A stretch of 64,000 bases of DNA from Leucaena leucocephala. Taxonomy: Eukaryota; Streptophyta; Magnoliopsida; Fabales; Fabaceae. The translations under genes were made by a program, and so were the position numbers. The stretch is from contig CM073558.1 of NCBI GenBank assembly GCA_037074615.1, positions 16,785,001-16,849,000 on the forward strand, given 5' to 3'. The notes beneath the pieces are model-generated. The model was not told where the DNA came from. It searched no databases and saw nothing but the letters and a program-made list of their open reading frames with translations. Below are positions 38,301 through 50,600 of this stretch, piece by piece (position 1 is the stretch's first letter; every line of letters begins with the position of its first letter).

Positions 38301-38405
38301 GGAGAAGACAATGTCGTCGATCCTCTAACAAAGCCGCTTGTGCAGGCAAAGCATGAGCGTCATGTTAGGTCAATGGGAATTAGTCAAATTAATGATTATA
38401 CCTAG
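35300..38405 (+). pseudogene. Copia D pol: protease, integrase, RT, RNase H (broken)
   Basis: The protease site reads WVLDTTCGSHIC, where plant copia has D-[ST]-G, so the catalytic triad is altered. Integrase follows: HCRLGHINEKRISKLH...CESCLLGKM (HHCC finger, 35757-35880), then HTDVCGP, RSDRGGEY and a damaged TPQWNDVSEW. A stop at 36249 splits it. RT has KARLVVKGFTQTHGVDYDETFSPV, QMDVKTAFLNG and YGLKQAS, then a stop near 37303. The catalytic box reads YVDG instead of YVDD (37412-37423). RNase H has TEAEYIAASDVAKEA (two nearby stops), CDNSGAIAQAKEP and VDPLTKPL at the end. The whole is recognisable copia Pol but cannot be expressed as one protein. Confidence 0.95.
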
Positions 38406-38419
38406 TGCAAGTGGGAGGT

Positions 38420-39011
38420 TGTTGGAAAATGTGCCCTAGGGGCCAATCATTGTCTTATGAGCATTATTGATTGATGAATTTATTAATTGTGTTATCATAT
38501 TATTTGCATATTTATTGTGATGACCATCCTTGGATAATTCATGATCTTATCCTAAATATCCCTGGTCGGTCATCTATGTGGGAACAGAGATGAAATAAGG
38601 CCAGTATGACTTTGAAGATGTATAGAGATACACATAGAACACAGAAAAGTCAAAGGGAATCTGCAAAAGGTTTGCAGATAAGAAACTGCCAAAATAGAGA
38701 CGGAGAGGACGGATTCTTGAGAAAGCCCTAGAGGGACAAGAGACGCTAGCACGTCGTTCGTGGTTGGAACGCTGTTCATGTGGATACCAGTAGAGGAAGC
38801 CGACCTGAGTCGTCGACTTCTTGCGGTCAGAAAGGGAGCACGAGCCACGGAGAGAAGCTGTGAACATCATGACTAGAAGTTGTGGAAGTCACCGAGGAAC
38901 ACTGAGGGTAATGCTTCTTCCCACTTGACTTAAACACATACGGTACATCCTTGGCAAGGAATGGAAAAATTTTTAAATTAATTTCCGCTGCGTGTCTTCC
39001 AATTTCTTACA
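38420..39011 (+). repeat. Copia D 3' LTR (592 bp, short form)
   Basis: It begins TGTTGGAAAATGTGCCCTAG directly after the tract AAGTGGGAGGT (38409-38419) and ends TTTCTTACA. It has the same internal deletion as the 5' LTR, so the parent element already had short LTRs. CAACA follows at 39012-39016. Confidence 0.95.
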
Positions 39012-41237
39012 CAACACTGGTGCACTCCACGGAGAAGTGTTGGGTTGAATAAACCCCTTGTCTAATAGTTCTTGTAGCTAAATCTTTAGTTCCCTTAACT
39101 CTAAGGGTGCCATCCTATAAGGCGAAATAGAAATTGGCTAAGTTCTAGGAATGCCATCAATACCAAATTCTATTTCTCTATCTAGAGATAAACCAAGCAA
39201 TTCCTCTGAAAGATGTCAGGAAATTCTTGAACAACTGGAATTTGATCTAAATTGACAGTAGGCTTATCAACATCTTTCACTACCGCAAAAAATCCCTGAC
39301 AACTCTTTGTCAACTATCGTTAGGCTTTTAAAGCAGAGATCAAGTTAGTTGGCCTCTCTACTTCATTCTCTTGTAACACAAAAGAAGTTTCACTTGGAAT
39401 ATTAAATTTCACTACTTTCAAGTGGCAATCAATAGTAGCATAACAAGAGACTAACTAATCCATGCCTAATATCACATCAAAATCAATAATGTCAAGAATA
39501 ATTAAATCAACAAGACTTTTTTTCCCTCAAAAGACACTTCATAAGATTTATATACCTATAAAATTGTCAAAGATTTCTTGACTGGGGTAGTAACTAAAAA
39601 AGGACAATTAAGTTTGACAAAGTCTTTACCCAACCTTTTAGCAAAATATACTGAGACATAAGAATGTTTTAATCCAGGGTCAAACAATGCATAAACTTTT
39701 TCAGAACATATAGTAATAATACCTGTAACCACAACATTAGAGGCTTGAGCATCTTGCCTCATCATAGCATACACTCTTTCTTGGCCTTGCCTTGAAGAAG
39801 GTTGTGCCCTTTTCCCTGAAGGTCTTCCTGATGTACCTCTACCTATTGAGGCAGAAGTTAATCTAATAGAATAGGCTACAAAAGTAGCAGGGCAGGGAGA
39901 AGGCCGAGCTGATCCACAACATAAAGTGGGATGAACATACAGACATTCTCTCTTCATATGACCTAGCTATCCACACCCGTAACATACACCTGAGGCTTTA
40001 TGACAAACTTCTGAATAATAATTCGCATAAATAGCACAAGGAGACCTAGAATAATTAGACTAGCTCATAGTAGGCTGAGGTCTAGCAACTCTAAATTAAG
40101 GTCTCAGATCTAAAATGCCCACAGAGGGTCCATAAGATCTAGGCACTCTTGCATAGCAAATAATAGGGATTAGCCCTGAGAGCGATTTCCTTTAAATGAA
40201 GACCCTTGGAATCTCCTGCTTCCTATCTTTTACTTCTTAGAAACTCCTTCTTCTTCAATGTACCTCAGCTCAATTCTCAAAGCACGATACATAGGAAGCA
40301 AAATGATTCAACATATGGGCCACAACATCATGTATATATATTGGCAATCCCTGAATGAATCTACCAATCCTATCCTTCTCCGAAGGAATCAATGTAGATA
40401 CATAAGAAGAAAGCTCTATAAACTTCCTGTCATACTTAGCTACTATCATTCCTAAAGTATTTTTCAACAATAAGAACTCTTTGATTTTGGTATCCTTTTT
40501 ACTTTGAGGAAGATAGCGCTTAAGAAAAATATGCTTAAAAAGTCAGCCCATGATAATAATGACACTCTATCTCCTTGTAAACCAGGCATTATCTTGCTCC
40601 AAGTATTAGCTATCCCTTCTAACTAGAATAAAGAAAACTCCACATACTGAACATCAGGACATCTCAGAGCTCTGTACCTCTTCTCAATACCTTCCAAAAA
40701 TTCTATAGGTTCTTCTCGAGAATCAAAATTCGTGAACTAGGAGGATCCAGCTTAATAAATTCTGATAACTGGACTGCAATATTATCCTCTTCAATAACAT
40801 TGTGCATCTCTTCTCGAGTCCCGTGTCTAGATAAGGTAGAGATTTTTGGGGGATTATAGATTAGATGGCTCAGCTTTAGATAGGATCTCTTGATGAGGTC
40901 TAAGGGGTTGACCTCCCCTAGTCCTAACTCTCCTACGACCCCATCCTCTCCCTCTAGAGGGTAAGTCACTTTGCTGAGCAGAGCCTTTATTCGAAGCCCT
41001 ATCACTCTTAGAGCTTCTTCTAGCTAGTGGACGTTTAGGTGGCATTTAACTATATAGCAAAAATATAGAAAATATTCAATTTCAAGAGAAAGTAGATTTT
41101 TGATATAATAAGAAAAGAAAACACTTTTAAATTTCCTAAAAAGACCTTTAATGATGCCTCAACTATAATTATGTCTAGGTTCATAATGATAATTGAGACC
41201 CTATTGGAGCATTCCTGTTCCACTTAGCTATAGAAGA
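39012..41237 (-). pseudogene. Gypsy C gag, protease and start of RT (broken)
   Basis: Minus strand from high to low: gag start MPPKRPLARRSSKSD (41045), with gag blocks EKDRIGRFIQGLPIYIHDVV (near 40350) and a knuckle CYGCG-stop-LGHMKREC near 39960. The protease motif LFDPGLKHSYVS lies near 39660; element B has FDPGSTHSYVS at the same place, so D-P-G is probably ancestral to this family. RT begins near 39150, and SPWSAPVLFVKKKDG runs into the copia D insertion point. There are many stops. Confidence 0.88.
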
Positions 41238-41254
41238 CCTTTGATTTGATACCA
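41238..41254 (-). other. Gypsy C primer-binding site
   Basis: TGGTATCAAATCAAAGG on the minus strand, starting 3 bp after the LTR end. The first eight bases match the initiator tRNA-Met 3' end; the rest has diverged or pairs with another tRNA. Confidence 0.65.
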
Positions 41255-41257
41255 AAC

Positions 41258-44097
41258 TATCACGTCTCAAAATTTGAGTTATGACCGGCACAAAATATGA
41301 ATAAATTCATATCCCTTAAGCCTAAAACTTTAAATAAAACATTTAAAACAATAATCATAATATATATTACATTTTAATGAAAAAGCAAGTCATCTGTAGG
41401 AATTTTGACATGATCGTTTTTGTATAACTGACCTTCCGACAATCCTACAACAGACTGTGAGTGTTTTAAATCACCTATAGACATTTTCAAAATAATTAGA
41501 ATCTTGTCTATAAACTAGGTGGAGCATCTAAGCTTCAAACAACATAATACATGCATTTCAGAAATTATAATTATATCAAAAGTAGATATGCCAAAAATCA
41601 ATGCTTCAGATCGAACGTGAGGCTCTTCACTGCTCAGCTGGAAGAATATGGTTCATAGTACTATCTGAAGCCAAAATAATCTACTTGTGAATAACGTTCC
41701 AAAAAATAATTTAAAATGTGGAAATAAACAATTTTGATAGGTTTAAATGTAAATCATAACATTTTGTAATTAGATAAGAATATTTCGATAACCATTTTAT
41801 TTTAAGAAATCTATTTAAAACAATCATTTCAAAATAATCATTTTTTGCAAGACTTCAACATAATGAAAATAGGCATGGACACAATCTACGAGGATAATTA
41901 ACCAATCTGGGGCAGCTCGAGGCCCCAAAAATAGGCGTGGACACAGTCTATAAGGGTAAATAACTAAGCATAGTACGAGGCCACGAAATAAATACAACTT
42001 TGAGACCCACGAATAACAGGTGCAGGTATAAGACCGAAGAATTATAGGCATTAGAATAAATCCCACGAATAACCTGTGTGAGTACAAGAGTCACGAATAT
42101 TCATCAAGCTCGGGTTTAACCATGGTGCACTAAGGATTAACTATATTGCTATTAGTAACCAGCGTTATGTATTTAGTCTTTTTTGAAAACCTTTCCAGCA
42201 TTATGGGGTCCATTTAGCATTTAATGATCACAACACTTTCTAATGCATTAATCTTCACCCATAATATTTCATCATCATAAAACCTCAGCATGATCATTAG
42301 AATAAAATCTTAAAAGATTTCTTCAATTCATATGGAATAATTATTCAAATAATAATATTCTTGTAAGAATATTTCATAAATAAAATTAATTCAATCTAAT
42401 ATTTGCAAAAGTCTTTTTCCAAAACTTCTTTATCCATTTTCATACATAAACATAATCATACTAAAAATTTATATTTTAAATTGAACATATTGAATAGCAA
42501 GTTATTATTAAAAATATCATTTTTAGGGGACGTTATTCACTCACTTGTAATACTCTCAATACAGCTTACTCTAGCTCTAGGCTTCGAAATAATACTCTCT
42601 CCTTACTCTTCTAGATTTTTTGAAAATAAATCATTAATACTTAAACTCAAATTTCTGTCGAAATGGTTATTTTAACATATCATTATATTTCTATATAAGC
42701 CAAATATTTTCATTCAAGAAAATAGGACACTTGTCCACATAAACTTCTTTTCTTCCTAACATTTAACATGACTCACTAATCGTTAAGCTCTAAAAATATT
42801 GCACTTTTTTGTTACCTTTCTTAAATGAAAAATCTTGTTTCCAAATTCAGCTTTTTTAATTCATTCATACATATAGATATATATGTGACCATCAACAGCG
42901 TCCTCACTTCTTCTTTCTCCTTATTTTTTTCTAACAACACTACCATTGTAAGCCCATGCATATATACATATACATCATTTCCATTCAACCCAAAACACAA
43001 TATTTGAGGATGCTTCTGTCTCCTCTTTCTCTTCTTTTTCTCTCTAAACTTACAGCATCTACAACCTCTTCTATTTTTCTTCTTGCAGCATTATCACCAT
43101 ATGTATATGTATATATTCATCTTTCAATCAGCAACTCCATACACACACACACATGCTATCCCGACACAATATCACATCACACACAACCTTCTCTTATTCA
43201 CTCTTCCACCATCAATTTCCTCATACTCTCAGCAACAGGGAACACATAAAATCAACCTTGCAACTATCACTAACGAGAATGGTGATTGAAACACCACGAC
43301 AACAAAGCTTAAACATAGAAAAAGAACAATGGCGATTAGACTGTAGCCCAGCAATAACTTCTATTTTCTTTCCCTCTGCTTTACCATAACTACTGTGTAG
43401 AATCTCAACTTTTACACACTTTCCTTCATCCACCCTCAATTTCTCACAGCATTAACCCACGACATGTTGAACAGAGATAGGGAAAAAGCTCAGAGAATTA
43501 TAGCTACTACAGTAACCCACCACACACACCCATTAAACTACTCTGTGAAGGGGTTAAACATTAGTTAGAATAGGAAAAAGAATGAGCACTCACCGATGCT
43601 ACCAGCAGCTCACATTTCATGTCAACCGATAGGAAGGAGATAGGAAATCTAGGATTTGCTACAGTGAAATGGAGACCCTCAACAACGACGTAGTAGTAAG
43701 ACACATGTTAATAGAGCCCCATACAATAGAGAACTACCAGCACCGTGTACTTTTGACAGTAGCTCAGATGATAGAAAATGATGTCATAACAACAGCAAGT
43801 CTCACCGTCGCAAAGCCTCTCCTTTAAACTTTCACTCTCATGGTAGCTGAACATCACAGCAGGAGGAAGTGTTTCAAAAATAAAAAGGATAAAGGTGCAG
43901 TTTGGTAATTTCACGCGTTTGAAAAAAAATAAAATTCCTACTTCTATAGGTGCTGGGATTCGAATAGGGGACCTCTTACTCAGCTCTCCTATCTCTAAGC
44001 ACTCAACTAGCCACTTCCTTTTGTAATTTCACTGCAAGAAAATATATATTATTAAATAAATTATTATCATATCTACACATTTTCCAGGGTCATTACA
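41258..44097 (-). repeat. Gypsy C 5' LTR (2.84 kb)
   Basis: On the minus strand it runs from TGTAATGACCCTGGAAAATG (44097) to ...GAGACGTGATA (41258). It matches LTR A and LTR B along its length and the truncated C 3' LTR over its first 400 bp. It carries the 57-62-bp tandem repeat (about 41865-42100) and a tRNA-like box pair (43955-44010). Confidence 0.9.
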
Positions 44098-45105
44098 ACA
44101 CAAAGCTAGTGGGAGTAGGATCATATTCTTAATTTTGTATGTGGATGGCATTTTATTTGTTACCAATGATCTAGAACTATTGCATGAGGTGAAGCAGTTT
44201 TTGTTCAAGAGTTTTGATATAAAAGACATGGGTGAGGCATCTTATGTCATTGGCATAAAGATCCATAGAGATAGAACTTAATGTCTTGTAGACTTGTCTC
44301 AAGAGGCTTACATTGTTAAGATTCTTGAACAATTCATAATACAAATTTTTTTATCTAACGTGGCTCATATTGAAAAGGGAAATAAATTTAGTCTAAAACA
44401 ATGTCCTGAAACTGAGCTTAAAAGGAAACAAATGGAAAAGGTCTCATATGCCTCAGTGGTTGGAAGCTTGATGTATGCACAGGTTTGTACAAGACCTGAC
44501 ATTTCTTTTACTGTGGGTATATTGGGAAGATACCAAAGTAATCTTAAAGAAACACATGGACAGCTGTAAAGAAAGTGTTTAGGTACCTACAAGGCACTAA
44601 ATACTACATGCTCACATATAGAAGAACATACAATTTGGACGTAATTAGATACTCAGATTCAGATCTTAAAGGATGTGTAAATACAAATAAGTCTACATAT
44701 GGTTACATCTTCCTATTGGCAGAAGGAGCTATATTGTGGAGATAGGCAAAACAAACTCAAATAGCTCCTTCTACTAGTGATGCTGAGTACATTTTGTATT
44801 TTGAAGCAAATTCACAAGTTATTTAGATAAGGAATTTTATTGCTAGGCTTAAGATTATGGATTTATTCTCTAAGCCAATTAGACTGTACTGTGATAATAT
44901 AGCTATGGTGGCCAAAGCGAATAACAAAAGGAATAAAATTCAAAGCAAATTTGTCAAACTTAAATTCCTTTGCTTGAGAGAAAGAGTTCAGGATAGCCAA
45001 GTTTCCATTGAACGTATCAGTACATTAGATATGTTGGCTGATCCTTTGACAAAAGGATTGAACCCGAATATTTTTGTCACACTTGTACCTCATAAGGGAC
45101 TTTGA
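44098..45105 (+). pseudogene. Copia E pol fragment: end of RT and RNase H
   Basis: It starts abruptly at the gypsy C junction with SGSRIIFLILYVDGILFVTN, the RT catalytic box (YVDG instead of YVDD). Then come SFDIKDMGEASYVIGIKIHR, VSYASVVGSLMYAQVCTRPD, and, after a frameshift at about 44565, VFRYLQGTKYYML. The RNase H pieces are APSTSDAEYI, CDNIAMVAKANN and LDMLADPLTKGL. It differs from element D, so it is another copia family. The upstream part is missing. Confidence 0.92.
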
Positions 45106-45980
45106 CCTTCTTTTGACTAGTGAAGATATGAGCAATGAAATTAGATTTTAAGGTTTATAATTTTAAAATTTGTGATTGTATACATTTGTATTATTGAAAT
45201 TGATAAACATTGAGACAGGAACTGAATGAACATTGATTTCATGTATAATGTGATACCCATTAAGTGATGATGCTACCTGAATATATAGAAGGTAATACTC
45301 GATAAAAGGGACTTATCGCCATAATTCTTGTAGCATGACATTAGTTTACCTAAATAGGGCAATGCCATTGAGTATACGGGTCAAGTGGGAGAATGTGAAA
45401 TATTTACTATTATAATATAACCTATTTAGATATTAGTTAGGATAATTAATAAATAATTTTGAGTGTGACCTGTTGTCATTGGGCCCAATCCATGGTGGGT
45501 TATTGATTTAATTTATTAAGGTTAATTTTCTGATAGTGTAAATTAATAATTGAGAATTATTCATACTATAGTTTATGAGTCTAAGAGCAATAACCTAGTT
45601 TCTTTACTCACTCTTGAAGGTTCTCCACTAGTAATGGCAGTACACAATTTACTATAACTGTGCCTAATCACTAGCTAGAAGAACCTATTGTTTATCTAAA
45701 GTGTGCTCTGATTGATAGATATCTGCTTGAGGATCAATTAAGCTAATGACGAGAGGTAAAAGGCCTTTAAAGATGGAGTAATTCCATATTTATTTCACTA
45801 TTGTAGGCCACCTCATGTAAGAATGCAAGCATTATACCACTAAGGCTATAGAGATTGTTGATAAAACAAAGTATAAAAGTACGTTAATTTGCTTTAATGT
45901 CCTTTATTATGAGAGTAATCCCAATTAATTTGATGTAGTTGTAATTAATTGCTCTTGGCATTGATCAGACTCTACAATGC
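45106..45980 (+). repeat. Copia E 3' non-coding region and 3' LTR (start 45394, end unclear)
   Basis: A polypurine tract AAGTGGGAGAA (45383-45393) is followed by TGTGAAATATTTACTATTAT, a typical copia LTR start. With no second LTR in the window, the end cannot be fixed; about 45850-45980 is a guess. Confidence 0.65.
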
Positions 45981-47342
45981 ATTGATAAACCTAAATTTAC
46001 CCATATGAGATATACAATACAACAAATGTATTGAGACATTATCTTATTTTAGATCCTCTACTAATTAAAATACTTTTATTAAAAAATAAAGATACAAACA
46101 AAATTTATATCTGGACCGTTCAAATTAAATTTTTGTAGGTTCAATTCTATTTATAACCTCGAGTTATTAATGTCAAACTTTTAAATCAAAAGAAAAAAGT
46201 AGGAGTAATTATCATCATACTCCAACAAACAAATCATTTGGTCATATAATGAATTTTAAGAATGTTTGGGGCCTAATTTAAAAATGTCTCTTCTAGGAGC
46301 ATTTATTGAAATTCTCCCATTTTGGACCAGAGTATTTCTCCCAATAGCAAAGACTAATGTTCTTTAAGGTAAAACTAGTAAAAATAGATATGTCTCAATT
46401 AGGTTTGCATCATTCATAAAAAGTTGAGTATCAAATCCCGAACCACACTAATATAAGGGGCGAAGGTCCTTACCACTGGGGGGGTGAGCAATAGTCTGAT
46501 TTTTTGGTTAATTCGGTTGTTGGGTTAGCCTTTTTTGGGCCCTTATTGTTAAAAGATTGTCCAATTAAAACAAAAACTCATTAAATCGTTTATTTAAAAT
46601 AAAATAAATATAATTCATATCCAATATGACATTATTTTGGGGCAAATTTGGTTATTCGATTTTAACTGAAATTTTTCTACAAAGATCAAACCGAATGCCA
46701 AAAGTCAAAATAATTGAAATAAGAAAAACTAAAAAATATACTATAACAACTTAACTAATTTTTTTAATATAATCAAATTAGTTAAATATATCTTATATTT
46801 AGGACCGTATGAATATATCGTATTAGTATCTTATTTTCCCCTTAATTACCTTATCAAGAAGGCATATAGATGGAAACATATAATGCATTTATAATTTTAT
46901 ATATATAGCAGATAATTATACAACTCAATATGACATACCAAAGAAGCTTGAAACTAGCTAGGAATAACATAGTTTATGAAGCCATGCACAATACTAATAA
47001 TCTCTTATTATGTTGCCTCTCTTGTCCCCCCTTATTCAATTTCTCAGCCATGAGATCATCAATTCAAAATAGGCAAAATTAAAGCAATCAAAACCATTAG
47101 ATTAATCCAATGGACTATATCAAAATACACCTCATCAACACCACTGCCACCGTCGGATCGATTTGATGATCTAAAAATATGAATAAAATGTACGTAGACA
47201 CGACTGAAAACAACACGAGAGATGATATTAAAATTTCCTTATTTAGTCACTTGAACACATACATGCATGAAGCAGTGATATGCATGGTATCCATAATCAC
47301 ATGCATGCATATATAAGTTTAATGGATATCATGGAGTAGTGT
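45981..47342. other. Intergenic DNA with a possible tRNA-like/SINE scrap
   Basis: No gene is seen. At 46425-46490, the minus strand has an A-box-like AGTGGTAAGG and, about 30 bp on, GTGTGGTTCGGGATTTG, a B-box-like match. There is no clear tail or TSD. A MITE half is possible near 46735-46815. Confidence 0.35.
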
Positions 47343-47399
47343 TTAGGGCACGTGCTTGGGTGGAGGCTTTGTAATTTGTAAGCCACAACCTAGGGTCAC

Positions 47400-47655
47400 T
47401 GTTATGGCTAAGGAATTTTTAGATCTAAAAAAAACTAAATTAGCAAAGAGTATATATATATATTCATTACAGAGAATGTCAATTAGGAGCCTTTAGCTGA
47501 GTGGTCACATGATAGGAGTTAATTGTAGAGGTCCCGTGTTTGAACCCTAGAGACTGTAGAAGTAAGGTTTTCTTTTAATTTTCCAGCGAGTGAAATTATA
47601 ATTTTTCCCTTCCCCATTTTTCTCTGTTGAAGCTGTACCCTTCACCATTCTTCTC
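47400..47655 (+). repeat. Gypsy B 5' LTR fragment
   Basis: TGTTATGGCTAAGGAATTTT matches the 3' LTR start at 51739. Homology to the LTR fades near 47655 and homology to gag of element C takes over. Most of the LTR, the primer site and the front of gag were deleted. A box TAGCTGAGTGG at 47494 and B box GTGTTTGAACCCT at 47536. Confidence 0.8.
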
Positions 47656-50600
47656 AGAATTTCTTCAGCGGTAGTATCTACCTTGAGCTGAGAAGGATAT
47701 GATATTGTCAATATACATTCATGATACTATAGCTTCTATGCTGAATTATTTTGCCTTATACTGAAGTGGTTGACTGTGCACTGAGGATTGAGTTGAGGCA
47801 TATGGAAGAAGAAGGGGTTTTTAAGAAGTGGAAGACCGAGAGCGGAAGGTTCTAAGGGTTTTCATTCAAAGGGAATCACTCTCAAGGCTAACCCTTATCT
47901 TTTACTATTCTATCATCGCCCAGATCTTATGGACCCTCTATGGGCATTTCAGATTTGAGACTTAAGTTTGGAGGTGCTAGACCTCAGTCTATGGCGAGTC
48001 AGTCTAACTATTCTAGGCTTTCTTGTGCTACATGTGGGAAGTATCATTCAGGAGTTTGTCATAAGACCATAGGAGTATGTTATGGATATGGTCAGTTGGG
48101 TCACATGAAGATGGAATATCCATTTGCTCAGCTTACTTTGAGCTATGGGTTAGCTCGACCTTTTCCTCACCCTGTTACCTTTACAGCTCTGTCTATTGGA
48201 ACAAATTCTGCCTCGACGGGTAAAGGTACATCACGATGACTTTTGAATAAAAGAGCATAACCTTCTATAGGTCAGGGGAAAGCTAGGGTTTATGCGATGA
48301 CGAGGTAAGATGCTAAGGCCTCTAATATTGTGGTCAAAGGTATTATCACTTTATGTTCTCAAAAATCTTATGCATTGTTTGACCCTGGATCAACACATTC
48401 CTATGTTTCAAAATATTTTGCTAAAAGGTTGGGTAAAGACTCTGTCAGACTTGATTGTCCTTTTTCAGTTGCTACCCTTGTCAAGGAATCTTTGTTAGTT
48501 TCATAAGGTGTAAATCTTGTGAAGTGTCTATTGAGGGTAGAGCAAGTCTTGTTGACTTGATGATTCTTGACATGTTTGACTTTGATGTGATATTAGGCAT
48601 ATATTGGTTAGCTTCCTGTTATGTTACTGTTGATTGCCACTTGAAAGTGATGAAATTTAATATTTCAGGTGAAACATCTTTTGTGTTACAAGGGAATGAA
48701 GTAGAGAAGCTAACTAACTTGATCTTTGCTTTAAAAGCCTAACGATTGTTGACTAAGGGTTATTAGGGATTTTTGGCTGTAGTCCAAGATATTGATAAGC
48801 TTATTATCAGTTTAGACCAAATTTTTGTTGTGCAGGAATTTCCTAACATCTTTCTAGAAGAATTACTGGGTTTACCCCAGATAGAGAAATAGAATTTGGT
48901 ATTTATGTCATTCTAGGCACTCAGCTAATTTCTATTATGCCTTTTAGGATGACACCCTCAGAGTTAAGGGAATTAAATACTCAACTGTAAGAATTGTTAG
49001 ATAAGGGGTTTGTTCGACCTAACACTTCTCTATGGGGTACACCAGTTTGTTTGTGAAGAAGAAAGATGGATTGTTAAGGCTTGTATTGATTACCGACGGC
49101 TTAACAAGGTGACAATAAAGAACAAGTAGCCGTTGCTGCGCATTGATGATCTGTTTGACCAGTTGTAAGGAGCATAGTATTTTTTAAAGGTAGTCTTGTG
49201 ATCAGTGTATCACTAATTAAAGATTAAGAAGGAAGATATTCCAAAGACATCATTCAGAACTCGGTATGGTCATTACGAATTCTTGGTGATGTCTTTTGGT
49301 TTAAAGAATGCTACTACAACATTCATGGACTTGACGAATTTGGTGTTTAGAGAATTTCTGGATAAGTTTCTGATCATGTTTATTGATGATATCTTGGTTT
49401 ATTCCAAGAGTACGGAGGAGCACGAACATCATTTGCGAATAATGTTGTAAAGGTTGAGAGAATAACAACTTTATGCCAAGTTTTCTAAGTGTGAGTTTTA
49501 GTTTATTGAAGTCACTTTCTTAGGACACATGGTGTCAAAAGATGGTATTTAGGTTGATCCTAGTAAGGTTGAGGCAGTCAGAAGTTGGCCGGACTTGCAG
49601 GATATTATCGTCATTTTATGCAGGACTTTTTAAGAATAGCTGCTCCGATAACAAGATTAACTTAAAAGAATATGAAATTTTTTGAGATGATAAATATGAA
49701 AGAAGTTTTCAAAAGTTGAAGGAATCTTTGACTTCTGCTCCAGTGTTAAGCTTACCTTCAGGAATTGGAAGGTATATAGTGTATTGTGATACTTCTCGAA
49801 TTGGGTTAGGCTGTGTATTAATGCAGAATAGGCGAGTGATTGCTTACGCCTCTAGAAAGCTTAAGATACATGAGCAGAATTATCCAACTCATGATTTAGA
49901 AATGGCCGTAGTGGTGTTTGACCTAAAGATTTGGAGGCATTATCTGTATGGTGTAACTTGTGAGTTTTTCACTGATCACAAGAGTCTCAAGCACATTTTT
50001 GAGTAGAAGGATCTGAATCTCTAACAGAGAAGATGGATGGAATTGTTAAAAGATTATAATTGTACGATTTTGTACCATTCAAGGAAAGTGAATATGGTGG
50101 CCGATGCTCTAAGCAGAAAGTCTATGGGTAGCTTGGCACATGTAAAGGCTAAAAGAAGGTCGTTAGTATAGGAAATTCATAAAGTAGAGCAAGAGTGAGT
50201 TGTATTTGAAATTGCATATAAAGGAGAATTTTTAACTCATTTACAAGCTCATTCCTCTTTAAGTGATCATGTTAAGGAAGCCTAGTACTTTGACCTAATA
50301 ATATGCAAGTTACGAGATTTGGTTCAAGACGAAAGTAATACATAATTTGTGATTGACCAGGAAGGTGTTCTGAGGTATGAGGGTAGGATTTGTGTGCCTC
50401 AAGTCCAAGAGTTGAGAAGGCAAGTTCTAGAAGAAGCTTATCATTCTGCTTATACTATCTACCCTAGTATAACTAAAATGTATCAATATCTAAAGTAATT
50501 GTATTGGTGGTATGGTATGAAGAATGATGTGACGGAGTTTATTGCACGTTGTTTGGTGTGTCAACAAGTTAAAGCGGAATATCAGAAGCCTATAGGATCA

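Larger units (their letters stand above)
28849..39011 (+). mobile_element. Ty1/copia retrotransposon D, complete ends, inactivated
   Basis: It is bounded by LTRs 28849-29438 and 38420-39011, both TGTTGGAAA...TTTCTTACA, with a perfect 5-bp TSD CAACA at 28844-28848 and 39012-39016. A primer-binding site TGGTATCAGAGC, complementary to initiator tRNA-Met, lies at 29440-29451. A purine-rich tract AAGTGGGAGGT sits immediately before the 3' LTR. The internal order gag, protease, integrase, RT, RNase H (integrase before RT) defines copia. Stops, frameshifts and the 3.9-kb insertion in gag abolish expression. It is inserted in the RT of gypsy C. The LTR sequences differ at a number of sites, so it is not recent. 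Confidence 0.96.
25795..44097 (-). mobile_element. Ty3/gypsy chromovirus C (Tekay/Del-like), degenerate, split by copia element D
   Basis: On the minus strand the order is 5' LTR (44097-41258), primer site (about 41254-41238), gag, protease, reverse transcriptase, RNase H, integrase, chromodomain-like tail, polypurine tract (26300-26288) and a truncated 3' LTR (26287 to about 25795). Copia D occupies 28849-39011. Removing D plus one CAACA copy rejoins the RT motif SPWSAPVLFVKKKDG exactly. Stops and shifts throughout mean no function. The long LTRs and the C-terminal motif IDR.VKKL...VLWRN...EATWEMESEM fit chromoviruses of the Tekay/Del group (family knowledge). The 3' LTR lacks about 2.3 kb at the low-coordinate end and no TSD remains. 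Confidence 0.9.

Noticed and set aside
34803..38405. Treating the 292-, 209- and 193-codon frames as host genes
   Set aside because: They are consecutive pieces of one copia Pol between matched LTRs with a TSD.
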